Below, in pieces: positions 54,875 through 63,529 of a stretch of DNA of 64,000 nucleotides. The stretch covers positions 806,001 through 870,000 of the forward strand of contig JACONN010000002.1 in assembly GCA_014323675.1 (NCBI GenBank), written 5' to 3'. Position numbers and translations under genes: made by a program. The stretch comes from Hormoscilla sp. GM7CHS1pb. GTDB taxonomy: Bacteria > Cyanobacteriota > Cyanobacteriia > Cyanobacteriales > Desertifilaceae. The notes below the pieces were generated by a model. It ran no database searches. It was not told the DNA's origin and saw nothing but the letters and a program-made list of their open reading frames with translations. Numbering within the stretch: position 1 is the stretch's first letter; each line of letters starts with the position of its first letter.

Positions 54875-56854
54875 GTGACAAGAATAAATAACTGGATCAA
54901 TAAACGCGATCAACAATATCAAAAGTGGGATGAACTATATTTGAAAAGACAAGATGAATTGGAAGAGTTTATATCTAATTATAACGGAAATTTACTTAGT
55001 TTAGAGGAAGATCGGATTCCCGAGTCTGCCAAGTTACCAGATAGTTTTTCCTGTCGCATACAAATATCAGGTAAGGGGTTAAAAGACTTAGTTTATAACT
55101 TTCCCTATATTTTTGATGTCAGCGAACCAGATCAGTTTGCGGAACTCGTGCAACAGCAAGGTTTATCTGATGGTGAAGACTCCCCTTTTCAGCTAGAACC
55201 ACCTGACCCAAATGCTCCCAAGGTTTGTGTTATTGACAGTGGGATTCAGGAAAGACATCCTCTTCTGAAAGCAGCAATTGATTCAGGGAACTCAAAATCT
55301 TGGTTGCCTGGAAATCAACAAACTGCTGACTATGTTAGGAATGGAGGACATGGAACCAGGGTCGCTGGGGCGGTGCTTTATCCTCGGAATATACCTCGGA
55401 GTGGGAAGCAACCAGCTATTTGCTGGATTCAAAATGCGAGAGTCCTTGATGATAACTGCAAACCACCTGAAAATCTATTTCCCCCTAATATGTTGGGGGA
55501 GATTGTAGAGTTATATAAAGGAACGAGAATATTTAATCATTCTATTACCGGATCGCTTCCATGTCGCACCCGTTCCATGAGTGCTTGGGCAGCGGCGATC
55601 GATCAACTGACGTGGCAAAAGGATATTCTCTTGATTGTGGCGGCTGGTAACTTGCCTTCATACGGCAGAATTGGTCCAACCAGATTATCGATTGCAGAAC
55701 ATCTGGCAGCAAACCGACCTTATCCAGATTATCTTTTAGAGGCGGCGTGCCGAATTGCGAACCCGGCACAAAGTTTCCAAGCTTTAACCGTGGGATCGAT
55801 TGCTCATAATTATTATCAGGCCCCGTCTTATTCTTCAATAGCGCAGAAAGATATGCCTTCAGCGTTCTCGTGCTCGGGATTGGGAATTTGGGATACGATC
55901 AAGCCAGAAGTTGTTGAATATGGGGGCGATCTGGTAAAGGATGAGAGTGTACCACCTAAACTTACTTGCAATAAAAGCATTTGTCCCGAATTAGTGCGAT
56001 CTACATTAAACGGTGGTCCTGCAATTGCCTCAGACCAAGTAGGAACCTCATTTGCAGCGCCAAAAGTCAGCCATATTGCAGCTCGTCTCGCCTCTGAGTT
56101 ACCTGAGGAGAGTTGTCTTTTGTACCGCGCCTTAATAGTTCAGTCAGCGCGCTGGCCAGAATGGACAATGGCAGATAATGTGGATCAACTGCATGTATTG
56201 CGTCAAATAGGTTATGGTATTCCCAATCTTGAACGCTGTTTAGGCAATTCTTCCAATCGGATCACCATGATTACTAGAGAAGAACGCCGCATTAAAGCTC
56301 GACAAGCTCAGATTTATGAAGTCAAGCTACCAAATTCATTGCGTTCTCAAGGAGATGAGTTAGAGATTTTAGTAGAAGTTACCCTGTCATACAAAGCTCA
56401 ACCCCGTCGAACCAGACGACATCGACGCAAATATCTTTCAACTTGGCTTGACTGGGATTGTAGTAAGAGAGGAGAAGACCCCAAAAGCTTTCTTGCCCGA
56501 GTTTTGAAAGATCGTGACGCCCCAGAGGATGCGGAACCGGGAGAAGATATTTTTAAGTGGACCCTGGGAAAGCAAAAGAATTACGGAATAATTAAAGATG
56601 TTTCTCGGGGTGCAGGAACTATTCAGAAGGATTGGACTGTTGTCAAGTCATTTGAACTGCGAGAATCTTTCTGCATTTCAGTGGTTGGACATCAAGGTTG
56701 GAACAACGATCCTGATGCTAGCGTTCCCTATTCTCTAGTTGTTAGCTTTGAAGCGATCCAAGCTAATGTCCAGATTTATCAGGAAATCTCCTTAGCTCAA
56801 GTACAGATGGAAGTTGTCGATCGGGTAGAAATTCAATCGACAGGGAGGATATGA
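54875..56854 (+). CDS. Subtilisin-like S8 peptidase lacking its 5' end
   Basis: The catalytic triad is visible: Asp in VCVIDSGIQ, His in NGGHGTRVAG and Ser in GTSFAAPK, with the oxyanion Asn in VAAGN. Residues after about 430 form a beta-rich C-terminal domain. The frame is open from 54653, and the extra residues (NKYPRDGELIDGIKSPEFIL, LSPELWDHWDKV) look genuine, yet no ATG, GTG or TTG precedes GTG 54875. The gene has therefore lost its start to a rearrangement near 54650. Large S8 peptidases of this type commonly follow an AAA ATPase in predicted defence pairs; no ATPase is left here. There is no signal peptide in what remains. Confidence 0.8.
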   Translation: MTRINNWINKRDQQYQKWDELYLKRQDELEEFISNYNGNLLSLEEDRIPESAKLPDSFSCRIQISGKGLKDLVYNFPYIFDVSEPDQFAELVQQQGLSDGEDSPFQLEPPDPNAPKVCVIDSGIQERHPLLKAAIDSGNSKSWLPGNQQTADYVRNGGHGTRVAGAVLYPRNIPRSGKQPAICWIQNARVLDDNCKPPENLFPPNMLGEIVELYKGTRIFNHSITGSLPCRTRSMSAWAAAIDQLTWQKDILLIVAAGNLPSYGRIGPTRLSIAEHLAANRPYPDYLLEAACRIANPAQSFQALTVGSIAHNYYQAPSYSSIAQKDMPSAFSCSGLGIWDTIKPEVVEYGGDLVKDESVPPKLTCNKSICPELVRSTLNGGPAIASDQVGTSFAAPKVSHIAARLASELPEESCLLYRALIVQSARWPEWTMADNVDQLHVLRQIGYGIPNLERCLGNSSNRITMITREERRIKARQAQIYEVKLPNSLRSQGDELEILVEVTLSYKAQPRRTRRHRRKYLSTWLDWDCSKRGEDPKSFLARVLKDRDAPEDAEPGEDIFKWTLGKQKNYGIIKDVSRGAGTIQKDWTVVKSFELRESFCISVVGHQGWNNDPDASVPYSLVVSFEAIQANVQIYQEISLAQVQMEVVDRVEIQSTGRI

Positions 56855-56986
56855 GGCGATCGCGGGGTAGGTGCTGACTGGCGGACTTGCATGACAACTG
56901 CAAACAGCGCTCAAAAACAGTGCTGTAGCGCTACGGGCACTTTCCTATAAGGTCGAGGGGCGATCGCCGCCAACCCGACAAGGTTA

Positions 56987-57332
56987 TATCCTCTCGGACC
57001 GCGCCACCAGGCAGATGTTATGCTAAATTAACACTAAGCAATGTTCATGTCGGACCGGGTCCGAAAGGATAACTATGTCTCTGGGAAATTTGCGCGACCT
57101 CTATCAACAAGTTATTCTAGAACATATCAAGTTGCCATGGCTGCGCCACGCTGCGCGATCGGCATCGGGGTAAAACAGAACCGGTGCATCGGTCCCAGCG
57201 GGGACATAACCCCCTCGTTCCCAGGCAGAGCCTGGGAACGCAAGGGATACGATCGAGCTGACTCTGCAACTGAATGCGGCGGGCGATCGCATCTGTGATG
57301 TAAAATTCTCTGGGGAAGGCTGCGCGACCATC
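56987..57332 (+). pseudogene. sufU 5' duplicate (copy 1)
   Basis: Bases 56987-57213 repeat 58472-58698 almost exactly, including the presumed leader and ATG 57075 (SLGNLRDLYQQVILEH). It then carries a GTTCCCAGG...CCTGGGAAC palindrome in place of the codons for the first zinc/Fe-S Cys (NPSCGD), resumes with ELTLQLNAAGDRICDVKFSG and breaks off after GEGC. It is noncoding as sequenced and marks the left arm of a direct repeat enclosing 57395-58435. Confidence 0.75.
57135..57163 (+). repeat. 29-bp small dispersed repeat in sufU copy 1
   Basis: CCATGGCTGCGCCACGCTGC plus GCGATCGGC. The same unit is at 58620-58648 and, inverted, at 57506-57534 within the rusA-like gene. Confidence 0.75.
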
Positions 57333-57394
57333 ACCCAGCTAGGAACGCGATTACTAGACCGGCGTTAGAGGACGATCGTCAAAACAATTGATTC

Positions 57395-57809
57395 ATGCAT
57401 GAATTTATCGTAATGGGTAAACCAGTTTCCTTACAGTCAAATAATCGGACTCTCCTGCAATCGTGGAAAGCTAAAGTATCTCAAGCTGCGGTCGAGGGCT
57501 GGCCAGCCGATCGCGCAGCGTGGCGCAGCCATGGCATCGCTAATTACATATTCAGTACAAGTAATTATTACTCACTATTATGAGAGTAGACCACCAGATA
57601 TCGATAATATCATTAAGCCGATTCTAGATGGCTTAAATCTTTTAATATACATTGATGACAGGCAGATTACCGATCTGACAGTCAGACGACGTAAAATAAC
57701 GAGGGTTCAAACAAGGTCCGGCATAATTGCTCAAGCCCTAGCAAAGGGACAAGAGTTTGTCCATGTTAAAATAGATACAGCACCTGCGATAACAGAGTTA
57801 AGCGAATGA
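57395..57809 (+). pseudogene. rusA: RusA-family Holliday junction resolvase, disrupted by a small repeat
   Basis: The start MHEFIVMGKPVSLQSNNRTL and QSWKAKVSQAAVEGWP, and the end SLITYSVQVIITHYYE, PDIDNIIKPILDGLN and YIDDRQITDL (acidic cluster of RusA: Asp pairs) match crossover-junction endodeoxyribonucleases, often phage-derived. About 31 bp (57506-57536) containing the 29-bp dispersed repeat in inverse orientation split the frame. Deleting exactly 31 bp gives GWPSLITYSV, a natural join. The stop overlaps the next gene's start (ATGA at 57806). Confidence 0.78.
57506..57534 (-). repeat. 29-bp small dispersed repeat in the rusA-like gene
   Basis: Reverse complement of the sufU repeats, and the direct cause of the frameshift in this gene. 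Its size and GC-rich partial symmetry resemble the small dispersed repeats described from Nostoc. Confidence 0.78.
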
Positions 57810-58435
57810 CTACAGCATTATCAAAATTGTCAGATCCTATGAGCGACGAAATTGCCGATCGCTATAGACAGCAAGGTTATAGAGTTTTAGTGAAGCCGCG
57901 CGTGGCTCCATTGACTGAATTTATTTCCAGAGCGGATCTAGATGACATTATCCACGCAGAAAAAACGGCAGTGATTGTAGCCTTAAAACCTCCAGAGATT
58001 ACGCCTGAAGTAAAAGATGTATCCGATCGCGTAGCTTCTTCGCAGACGATTGGCGAGCAAATTCCAACATTATATGATTACCCGGTGAGAGATTTGACAG
58101 ATATTTCCATATATCTGTCGAGAGCAGGGGATATAATAGCAAAAGGAGATTTTGATGCAGCTGTTTGTGGTGCTGTGTTTATAGCTAAAGTAGTGATGCG
58201 GATGATAGCAGAACATCACTCAATTGACTTTGAAACGCAAAGTCCCACAGAACTTGCTCTCACATTCTTTGCTTGCAGCTTCCTCACACAGTCAGATTAC
58301 GAGATACTGGTAAAAGCAATTGAGATCTCAGACCGCGTGATAGAACAACAGGAGAAAGTAGCAGTTGCACAAAATTTTGCTGACCAAGCTTTTGAGGTGG
58401 TGCAGTATCTTGTTCGCTTCCATTCCCAAGTATAG
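57806..58435 (+). CDS. Uncharacterised 209-residue protein coupled to the rusA-like gene
   Basis: I do not recognise the family. The N-terminal half is mixed alpha/beta with DEIADRYRQQGYRVLVKPRV, a phrase like that of nuclease-fold or DNA-linked proteins. A proline-containing hinge follows near residue 85. The C-terminal half is all helical (AAVCGAVFIAKVVMRMIAEH; EISDRVIEQQEKVAVAQNFA). No membrane segment or signal is seen. It starts within the resolvase stop (ATGA), so the two were translated together. Intact, unlike all its neighbours. Confidence 0.65.
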   Translation: MTTALSKLSDPMSDEIADRYRQQGYRVLVKPRVAPLTEFISRADLDDIIHAEKTAVIVALKPPEITPEVKDVSDRVASSQTIGEQIPTLYDYPVRDLTDISIYLSRAGDIIAKGDFDAAVCGAVFIAKVVMRMIAEHHSIDFETQSPTELALTFFACSFLTQSDYEILVKAIEISDRVIEQQEKVAVAQNFADQAFEVVQYLVRFHSQV

Positions 58436-58559
58436 TAAGTTGGTCCCACGACGAAGACCCAGATAATGTTCTATCCTCTCGGGCCGCGCCACCAGGCAGA
58501 TGTTATGCTAAATTAACACTAAGCAATGTTCATGTCGGACCGGGTCCGAAACGATAACT

Positions 58560-59063
58560 ATGTCTCTGGGAAATTTGCGCGACCTCTATCAACAAGTTAT
58601 TCTAGAACATATCAAGTTGCCATGGCTGCGCCACGCTGCGCGATCGGCATCGGGGTAAAACAGAACCGGTGCATCGGTCCCAGCGGGGACATAACCCCAG
58701 TTGCGGGGATACCATCGAGCTGACTCTGCAACTGAATGATGCACGCGATCGCATCTGTGATGTAAAATTCTCTGGGGAAGGCTGCGCGATCGCTTCGGGC
58801 GTCGGCGGACTTGATGGCGGGGGCCTGCATCGGCAAAACAGGCAGGAGTTGCTCTGGAAATGGTAGAAAGGTTCCAAGGGATGATGAAAGGAGAGGTAGA
58901 GTTTCCCAAAGAACTGCGGAAGTTGAACGTCATGCAAGGCGTTTCTCAGTTCCCAGTCAGAATCAAATGTGCTAATCTGACATGGCATACCCTCAAGGCA
59001 GCCCTAGAAAATCCCTTAGGCACTCAGCCAGAAGCAGGGTTTGTCAGCAATGAACAGGATTAA
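58560..59063 (+). pseudogene. sufU: SufU/NifU-type Fe-S scaffold (copy 2), damaged
   Basis: SufU delivers sulfur/Fe-S clusters. ATG 58560 gives SLGNLRDLYQQVILEH; the 29-bp repeat then shifts the frame, after which KTEPVHRSQRGHNPSCGD (Cys 1), ICDVKFSGEGC (Cys 2) follow in another frame. One or two single-base losses near 58800-58850 move the end into a third frame: ALEMVERFQGMMKGEVEFP and FPVRIKCANLTWHTLK (Cys 3). All three ligand cysteines are still encoded, but no single frame reads them. Cyanobacteria carry other Nfu/IscA routes, so loss could be tolerated. Confidence 0.75.
58620..58648 (+). repeat. 29-bp small dispersed repeat in sufU copy 2
   Basis: Identical to the copy at 57135, so the repeat entered sufU before the 5' part was duplicated. 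Confidence 0.75.
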
Positions 59064-59117
59064 CACATAATCGCTCTTCTGTCAAGATAAAAAACCAAAA
59101 ACATCGGACAAAATCTC

Positions 59118-59639
59118 ATGCCAACAACAGCTTTATTTGTGCTAGCAGCTAAGTGGGTAGGAATTGCTACTGCCGTCTGTGCTGTGGTGACAGTCCTCAG
59201 CTGGGTGCTAAAATGGGGCATCAGGTTCAGACTGGTGGGCGTTACTAGCTTTATGGTGATTTTGACCGCTGGTTTGTTTACCTTGAGTATAGCGGCAGTC
59301 CCCCAGATAAAAATACCAGGTGCGGTGCCCTTCTCTCTGGTATACGATAATGGCGCAGCCCAAACGGCGATCGCAGTGCCACCGGAGATTACGGAACCCC
59401 AACTGGAAGCTACCCTCCGTCAAGCAGCTTACGATCTGTTTTCGCCAGGACGCGGTAGCAGTACAAGTACCCAGCTGACGATCAGGGCCCGGACGATAAT
59501 TCATCCAGAGGAAAATGTCTCAAAACCACTGTACCTGGGTTATGTTAAGCGATCGCTCAGAGATCGAGAAGACGATAATATGGAGATATTCATAGACTCA
59601 GAAAAATTAGCCTCCTTGCCAAAATTATCCCTCCGATGA
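59118..59639 (+). CDS. ycf51: Ycf51-family (DUF2518) membrane protein
   Basis: The 173-residue protein has two N-terminal hydrophobic helices (LFVLAAKWVGIATAVCAVVT, then GVTSFMVILTAGLFTLSIAA) and a soluble beta-rich domain with LRQAAYDLFSPGRGSSTSTQ. Ycf51 is conserved in cyanobacteria and in some red-algal plastids; function unknown. ATG 59118 fits the family start. Confidence 0.85.
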   Translation: MPTTALFVLAAKWVGIATAVCAVVTVLSWVLKWGIRFRLVGVTSFMVILTAGLFTLSIAAVPQIKIPGAVPFSLVYDNGAAQTAIAVPPEITEPQLEATLRQAAYDLFSPGRGSSTSTQLTIRARTIIHPEENVSKPLYLGYVKRSLRDREDDNMEIFIDSEKLASLPKLSLR

Positions 59640-59667
59640 AGAATAGGAGATTAACCCCGATGACGGA

Positions 59668-60891
59668 ATGGAAAAATATCCCACAATTATGTCCGATCGA
59701 GCTTTACCTAAATTAGCAGCTGCCACAGCAATGACGCCCTTAATATGCATGAGTGTTGCCCCAACCAGGGTGATGCGGGGGGAAAACTGTCTGTCCCAAG
59801 CAGGGGAGGCGATCGCCCGTTTGGGTTCTCGTCCGTTGATAATAGGGGGCGATCGGACTTTAGAGGTGGTGCGGCCCCGCTTGCAACCAGTCCTGGCACA
59901 GCAGCAACTAACGGCTGAATGGGCGGACTACTCTCCTGATTGTAGCGAAGCATCTTTAGAGTCCCTCAAGCAAGCTGTCAGTAGCCATGCAGCCGATCTG
60001 ATTATTGGCGTCGGCGGCGGGAAGGCCCTGGATGCAGCAAAATTAGTAGGTCACTTTTGTCAACTGCCAGTGGTAACTATTCCGACATCAGGGGCAACCT
60101 GTGCCGCATGGTCAGCCCTTTCTAATGTATACTCGACCGAAGGTGCCTTTCTATACGATGTCAGTCTCGCCCAGTGTCCGGAGTTGCTAGTGCTAGATTA
60201 CAATCTGATTGCTACAGCTTCACGGCGGACTCTGGTGGCAGGCATAGGAGATGCGATCGCTAAATGGTATGAAGCATCGGTCAGTAGCGGTCACTCCCAG
60301 GAAACCACGATTATTGCTGCTGTCCAACAGGCGAGGATCCTGCGAGATATTCTATTCCAAAAGTCAGCAGAGGCACTCAAAGAACCAGGAGGAGAAACTT
60401 GGCGGCAAGTGGTAGATGCTACAGTACTGCTAGCAGGGGCGATCGGGGGACTGGGAGGTGCCCAATGTCGCACGGTAGCGGCCCATGCGGTCCACAATGG
60501 CTTAACCCACATTCGGGCGGCCCATGATATTTTACATGGAGAAAAAGTGGCCTATGGGATTCTAGTGCAGCTACGCTTGGAAGAGATGGTGCAGGGAAAC
60601 AAACTGGCAGTTACGGCCAGACAACAACTGTTACAGTTTTACACGGAGATTGGCCTGCCGAAAACCCTGGATGACTTGGGACTGGGGAACGTCACCCTGG
60701 CAGAGTTGCGTAAAGCAGCGGACATTGCCTGTTCCCCTAATTCTGACATTCACCGACTCCCCTTCCAGGTGGGGCCCGACCAACTGATGGCAGCAATGGT
60801 TTCGGATTTCGGAAGTCTTTCGGGACGGCTTGGCCTGTTTCCTAGTGGCTGCAGAGGAATGAACAATGGGCGTTGCACATTTTGGGGATGA
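59668..60891 (+). CDS. Iron-containing alcohol dehydrogenase family protein (GldA-like), tail altered by MITE
   Basis: The NAD-binding part shows LIIGGDRTLE and LIIGVGGGKALDAAKLVGHF near residue 120; metal ligands lie in GIGDAIAKWYE (Asp) and in HAVHNGLTH with DILHGEKVAYG (two His). This group acts on glycerol or related polyols; the substrate here is unknown. The N-terminus is uncertain: the ATG at 59660, best placed after AGGAGA, is out of frame. The last nine residues (NNGRCTFWG) and the stop come from the MITE inserted at 60869. The gene stands directly before the aminotransferase, an order seen in other cyanobacteria. Confidence 0.82.
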   Translation: MEKYPTIMSDRALPKLAAATAMTPLICMSVAPTRVMRGENCLSQAGEAIARLGSRPLIIGGDRTLEVVRPRLQPVLAQQQLTAEWADYSPDCSEASLESLKQAVSSHAADLIIGVGGGKALDAAKLVGHFCQLPVVTIPTSGATCAAWSALSNVYSTEGAFLYDVSLAQCPELLVLDYNLIATASRRTLVAGIGDAIAKWYEASVSSGHSQETTIIAAVQQARILRDILFQKSAEALKEPGGETWRQVVDATVLLAGAIGGLGGAQCRTVAAHAVHNGLTHIRAAHDILHGEKVAYGILVQLRLEEMVQGNKLAVTARQQLLQFYTEIGLPKTLDDLGLGNVTLAELRKAADIACSPNSDIHRLPFQVGPDQLMAAMVSDFGSLSGRLGLFPSGCRGMNNGRCTFWG

Positions 60892-60981
60892 TGCCTACGC
60901 ATGCACATAACTTAAACTGGCTTGTAGTCTAGGTTTAAGACTTCTGCAACTATGCCCATCATCCCGTAATTGTGCAACGCC
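60869..60981. mobile_element. 113-bp MITE, copy 2, at a gene junction
   Basis: Identical to copy 1. Target duplication GAACAATG (60861-60868 and 60982-60989) includes the ATG of the aminotransferase. It gives the upstream gene a new stop and separates the downstream start from its former leader. Confidence 0.9.
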
Positions 60982-60986
60982 GAACA

Positions 60987-62175
60987 ATGAATCTAGATTG
61001 GATAAGCCCAGCTGAACGCCTGAAAAGCTTGCCTCCTTATGTATTTGCCCGCCTGGACGAGCTGAAAGCACGTGCCCGAGAACAGGGATTGGATCTAATA
61101 GATTTGGGCATGGGAAACCCGGATGGGGCCACGCCTCAACCGGTAGTAGAAGCGGCGATCGGGGCTTTACAAAATCCCGCACATCACGGCTATCCTCCCT
61201 TTGAAGGGACTGCTAGTTTCCGCAGCGCCATTACTAGCTGGTATAAACGTCGTTACGAAGTAGAACTGGATCCAGATAGCGAAGCCTTACCTCTACTGGG
61301 TTCTAAAGAAGGACTCGGCCATCTAGCACTAGCTTACATCAATCCGGGTGACTTAATTTTAGTCCCCTCTCCCGCCTATCCGGCCCATTTTCGCGGCCCC
61401 GCGATCGCGGGTGGAGAGGTCCACACGTTAGTTCTGAAAGCAGAAAACGACTGGCTGATCGATCTAGCTGCCATTCCCGAGGATGTAGCAAAACTTGCCA
61501 AGATATTGTATTTTAACTATCCCAGTAACCCCACCTGCGCGACAGCGCCTCGGGAGTTTTTTACAGAAATTGTCGCCTTTGCCCGTCGCCACGAAATCTT
61601 ACTGGTTCACGACCTCGCCTATGCAGAATTAGCCTTTGATGGCTATCAACCCACTAGCTTACTAGAAATTCCCGGTGGCAAGGAAATTGGGGTTGAGTTT
61701 CATACCATGTCCAAAACCTATAATATGGCCGGGTGGCGCATCGGCTTTGTGGTGGGGAACTCTCAGATCATCCAAGGTTTAAGGACCCTGAAAACCAATT
61801 TAGATTACGGCGTGTTTGCGGCCCTGCAAGTTGCAGCCGAAACCGCCCTGGGGTTACCTGATTCCTATTTGGAGGAGGTCCGGGAACGCTATCGGACTCG
61901 CCGGGATTTTCTGATTCAAGGTTTGGCAGAGTTGGGGTGGGATGTACCCAAAACTAAAGCCACTATGTATTTATGGGTTCCTTGTCCCCCTGGAGTAGGT
62001 TCGACAGATTTTGCCCTGGATGTCTTGCAGCGGACTGGAGTGGTGGTGACCCCGGGAAATGCTTTTGGTGCTGCTGGTGAAGGCTATGTGAGAATTAGTT
62101 TGATTGCTGAGTGCGATCGGCTAGGGGGAAGCCCTGGGACGGCTCAAACAAGCTAATATATACTACTCAGTATAG
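60987..62175 (+). CDS. dapL: LL-diaminopimelate aminotransferase-like PLP enzyme, 3' frameshift
   Basis: A fold-type I aminotransferase with LGMGNPDGATP, YPPFEGTASFRSAI, FNYPSNPTCATA, DLAYAELAFDGY and the PLP-lysine in TMSKTYNMAGWRIGF. The DapL group makes LL-diaminopimelate for lysine and peptidoglycan. ATG 60987 lies in the MITE target duplication. As sequenced the frame closes at 62156 after LGGSPGTAQTS. A five-G run at 62124-62128 is one base too long: with four G the natural end LGEALGRLKQANIYYSV and TAG 62175 appear. The protein lacks only about ten normal residues. Confidence 0.85.
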
Positions 62176-62204
62176 CCCATAGCTATGATGCTCTTGGATA
62201 AAAT

Positions 62205-62360
62205 ACGTTGCATATTTTCGGGATCTGGTTTGGGGTAATTTTTACTAATTGCCCCAACCTGATTGCTAATGGCTGAGATGATATATAGCGAGATATATAT
62301 TTATGACCGTAAACGCGATTGGCATAAACAACCCTTATCATCCCCTAATTGTGCAACGCC
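62205..62360. mobile_element. Diverged MITE, copy 3
   Basis: Ends CGTTGCATATTTTCGGGAT and ATCATCCCCTAATTGTGCAA are related to copies 1, 2 and 5, but the centre is unlike them and longer (about 156 bp). Confidence 0.6.
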
Positions 62361-62486
62361 AAAGAAGGTAATTTCCGGCAATAGCCGGATAATGAGCAAA
62401 TCAAGGCGCTCAATGTGCTATGATATGGTACGATAAAATCCAGACTGGATTTGCGGTTGAGTGCGTTCTTCCGTATAGTACAGATT

Positions 62487-62629
62487 GCGTTGCACATTTT
62501 TGGGATAATGGTTGTCAATTGGAGGTTGTCAGTTGTATTTTAATTTGTCACAAGTCATTAAGAATGTTTTGTCCTCAAAGCGTGGCCTGGCGGAAGTGGT
62601 CCCAAATCATCCCGTAGTTGTGCAACCCC
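62487..62629. mobile_element. Diverged MITE, copy 4
   Basis: GCGTTGCACATTTTTGGGAT and ATCATCCCGTAGTTGTGCAA at the two ends, with a different internal sequence that includes GGTTGTCAGTTGTAT. Short open frames across it are not convincing genes. Confidence 0.6.
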
Positions 62630-62850
62630 GTACAGGAATTCTAGAACTGGCTATATACCGATTACTTAAAGTTGCGAACGACATGACAAAGGAAACATTA
62701 TTCAGTAAGATTACTGATGACAAAAGCTCAGATGTTGAATTAGGATAATATCCAAGTGGGATCTCCCTGATGCAGGTCCAGGCTCAGACAGACCTTAGGG
62801 GAATCATGACACCGGGGATTTTTTGAGACAACACCAGTCAAAAAAAATTT

Positions 62851-62963
62851 GGCGTTGCACATTTTGGGGATGATGCCCTTTTTTGCACATAACTCAAACT
62901 GGCTTTTAGTCTAGGTTTAAGACTTCTGCAACTATGCCCATCATCCCATAATTGTGCAACGCC
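62851..62963. mobile_element. 113-bp MITE, copy 5
   Basis: The same length and ends as copies 1 and 2, with several substitutions in the centre (CCCTTTTTTGCACATAACTC region). It lies 45 bp upstream of the flavin monooxygenase start. The flanks are A/T runs, so its target duplication cannot be read with certainty. Confidence 0.8.
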
Positions 62964-63007
62964 AAAAAATTTTTGAGCGACGAGTAGAAGACAGATAAAA
63001 GGAAAAA

Positions 63008-63529
63008 ATGATGTGGGATTGCATTATAATTGGATCTGGTCCTGGAGGTCTGGTTACGACCAAAGAATTACTCGAGCGAGGTGTGCGGGAGGTAGTATGT
63101 TTGGAGCAAGGCAAGGAGGTAGGTGGCATTTATACGAATGCCTACGACAATTTAGTCCTGACTTCTTCTTGCACATATAGTATGTTTTCGGACTTTTGGA
63201 TAGGTGATGGAAAGCAGCACGAATTCTGGACTAAAAACGAAGCGGTTGATTATTGGAAGAGCTATGCGAAACATTTTGACATAGAGGATAAAATTCGTTT
63301 GAACTCCCAAGTTGTCGCGGTGACACCGCAAGACAATAAACCGCAAGACAATAAAGGGTGGCAAGTTCAACTAGCATCTGGAGATATTCTACTCTCAAAA
63401 CGAGTGGCCTTAGCGATCGGCAACAACAGCATCCCCAGTTATCCACAGTGGAAAGACTTATTAACTGAGGTAGAGTTTTCCCATTCCGGTGGTGATAAAT
63501 ATGTAGTGATGCATTATCTATCCCGATAA
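63008..63529 (+). pseudogene. Flavin-containing monooxygenase, truncated by IS1
   Basis: The N-terminal Rossmann FAD motif IIIGSGPGGLVTTKELLERG and VVCLEQGKEVGGIYTNAYDN, LTSS and the following ALAIGNN fit flavin monooxygenases that oxidise N or S. True similarity ends at VEFSHS (about 63487); the remaining residues up to 63529 come from the IS1 end. The NADPH domain is missing. ATG 63008 or 63011 follows AAAGGAAA. Confidence 0.75.

Noticed and set aside
62420..62748. Two short plus-strand frames after the aminotransferase
   Set aside because: They run through the ends and centre of MITE copy 4 and show no domain or coding bias.
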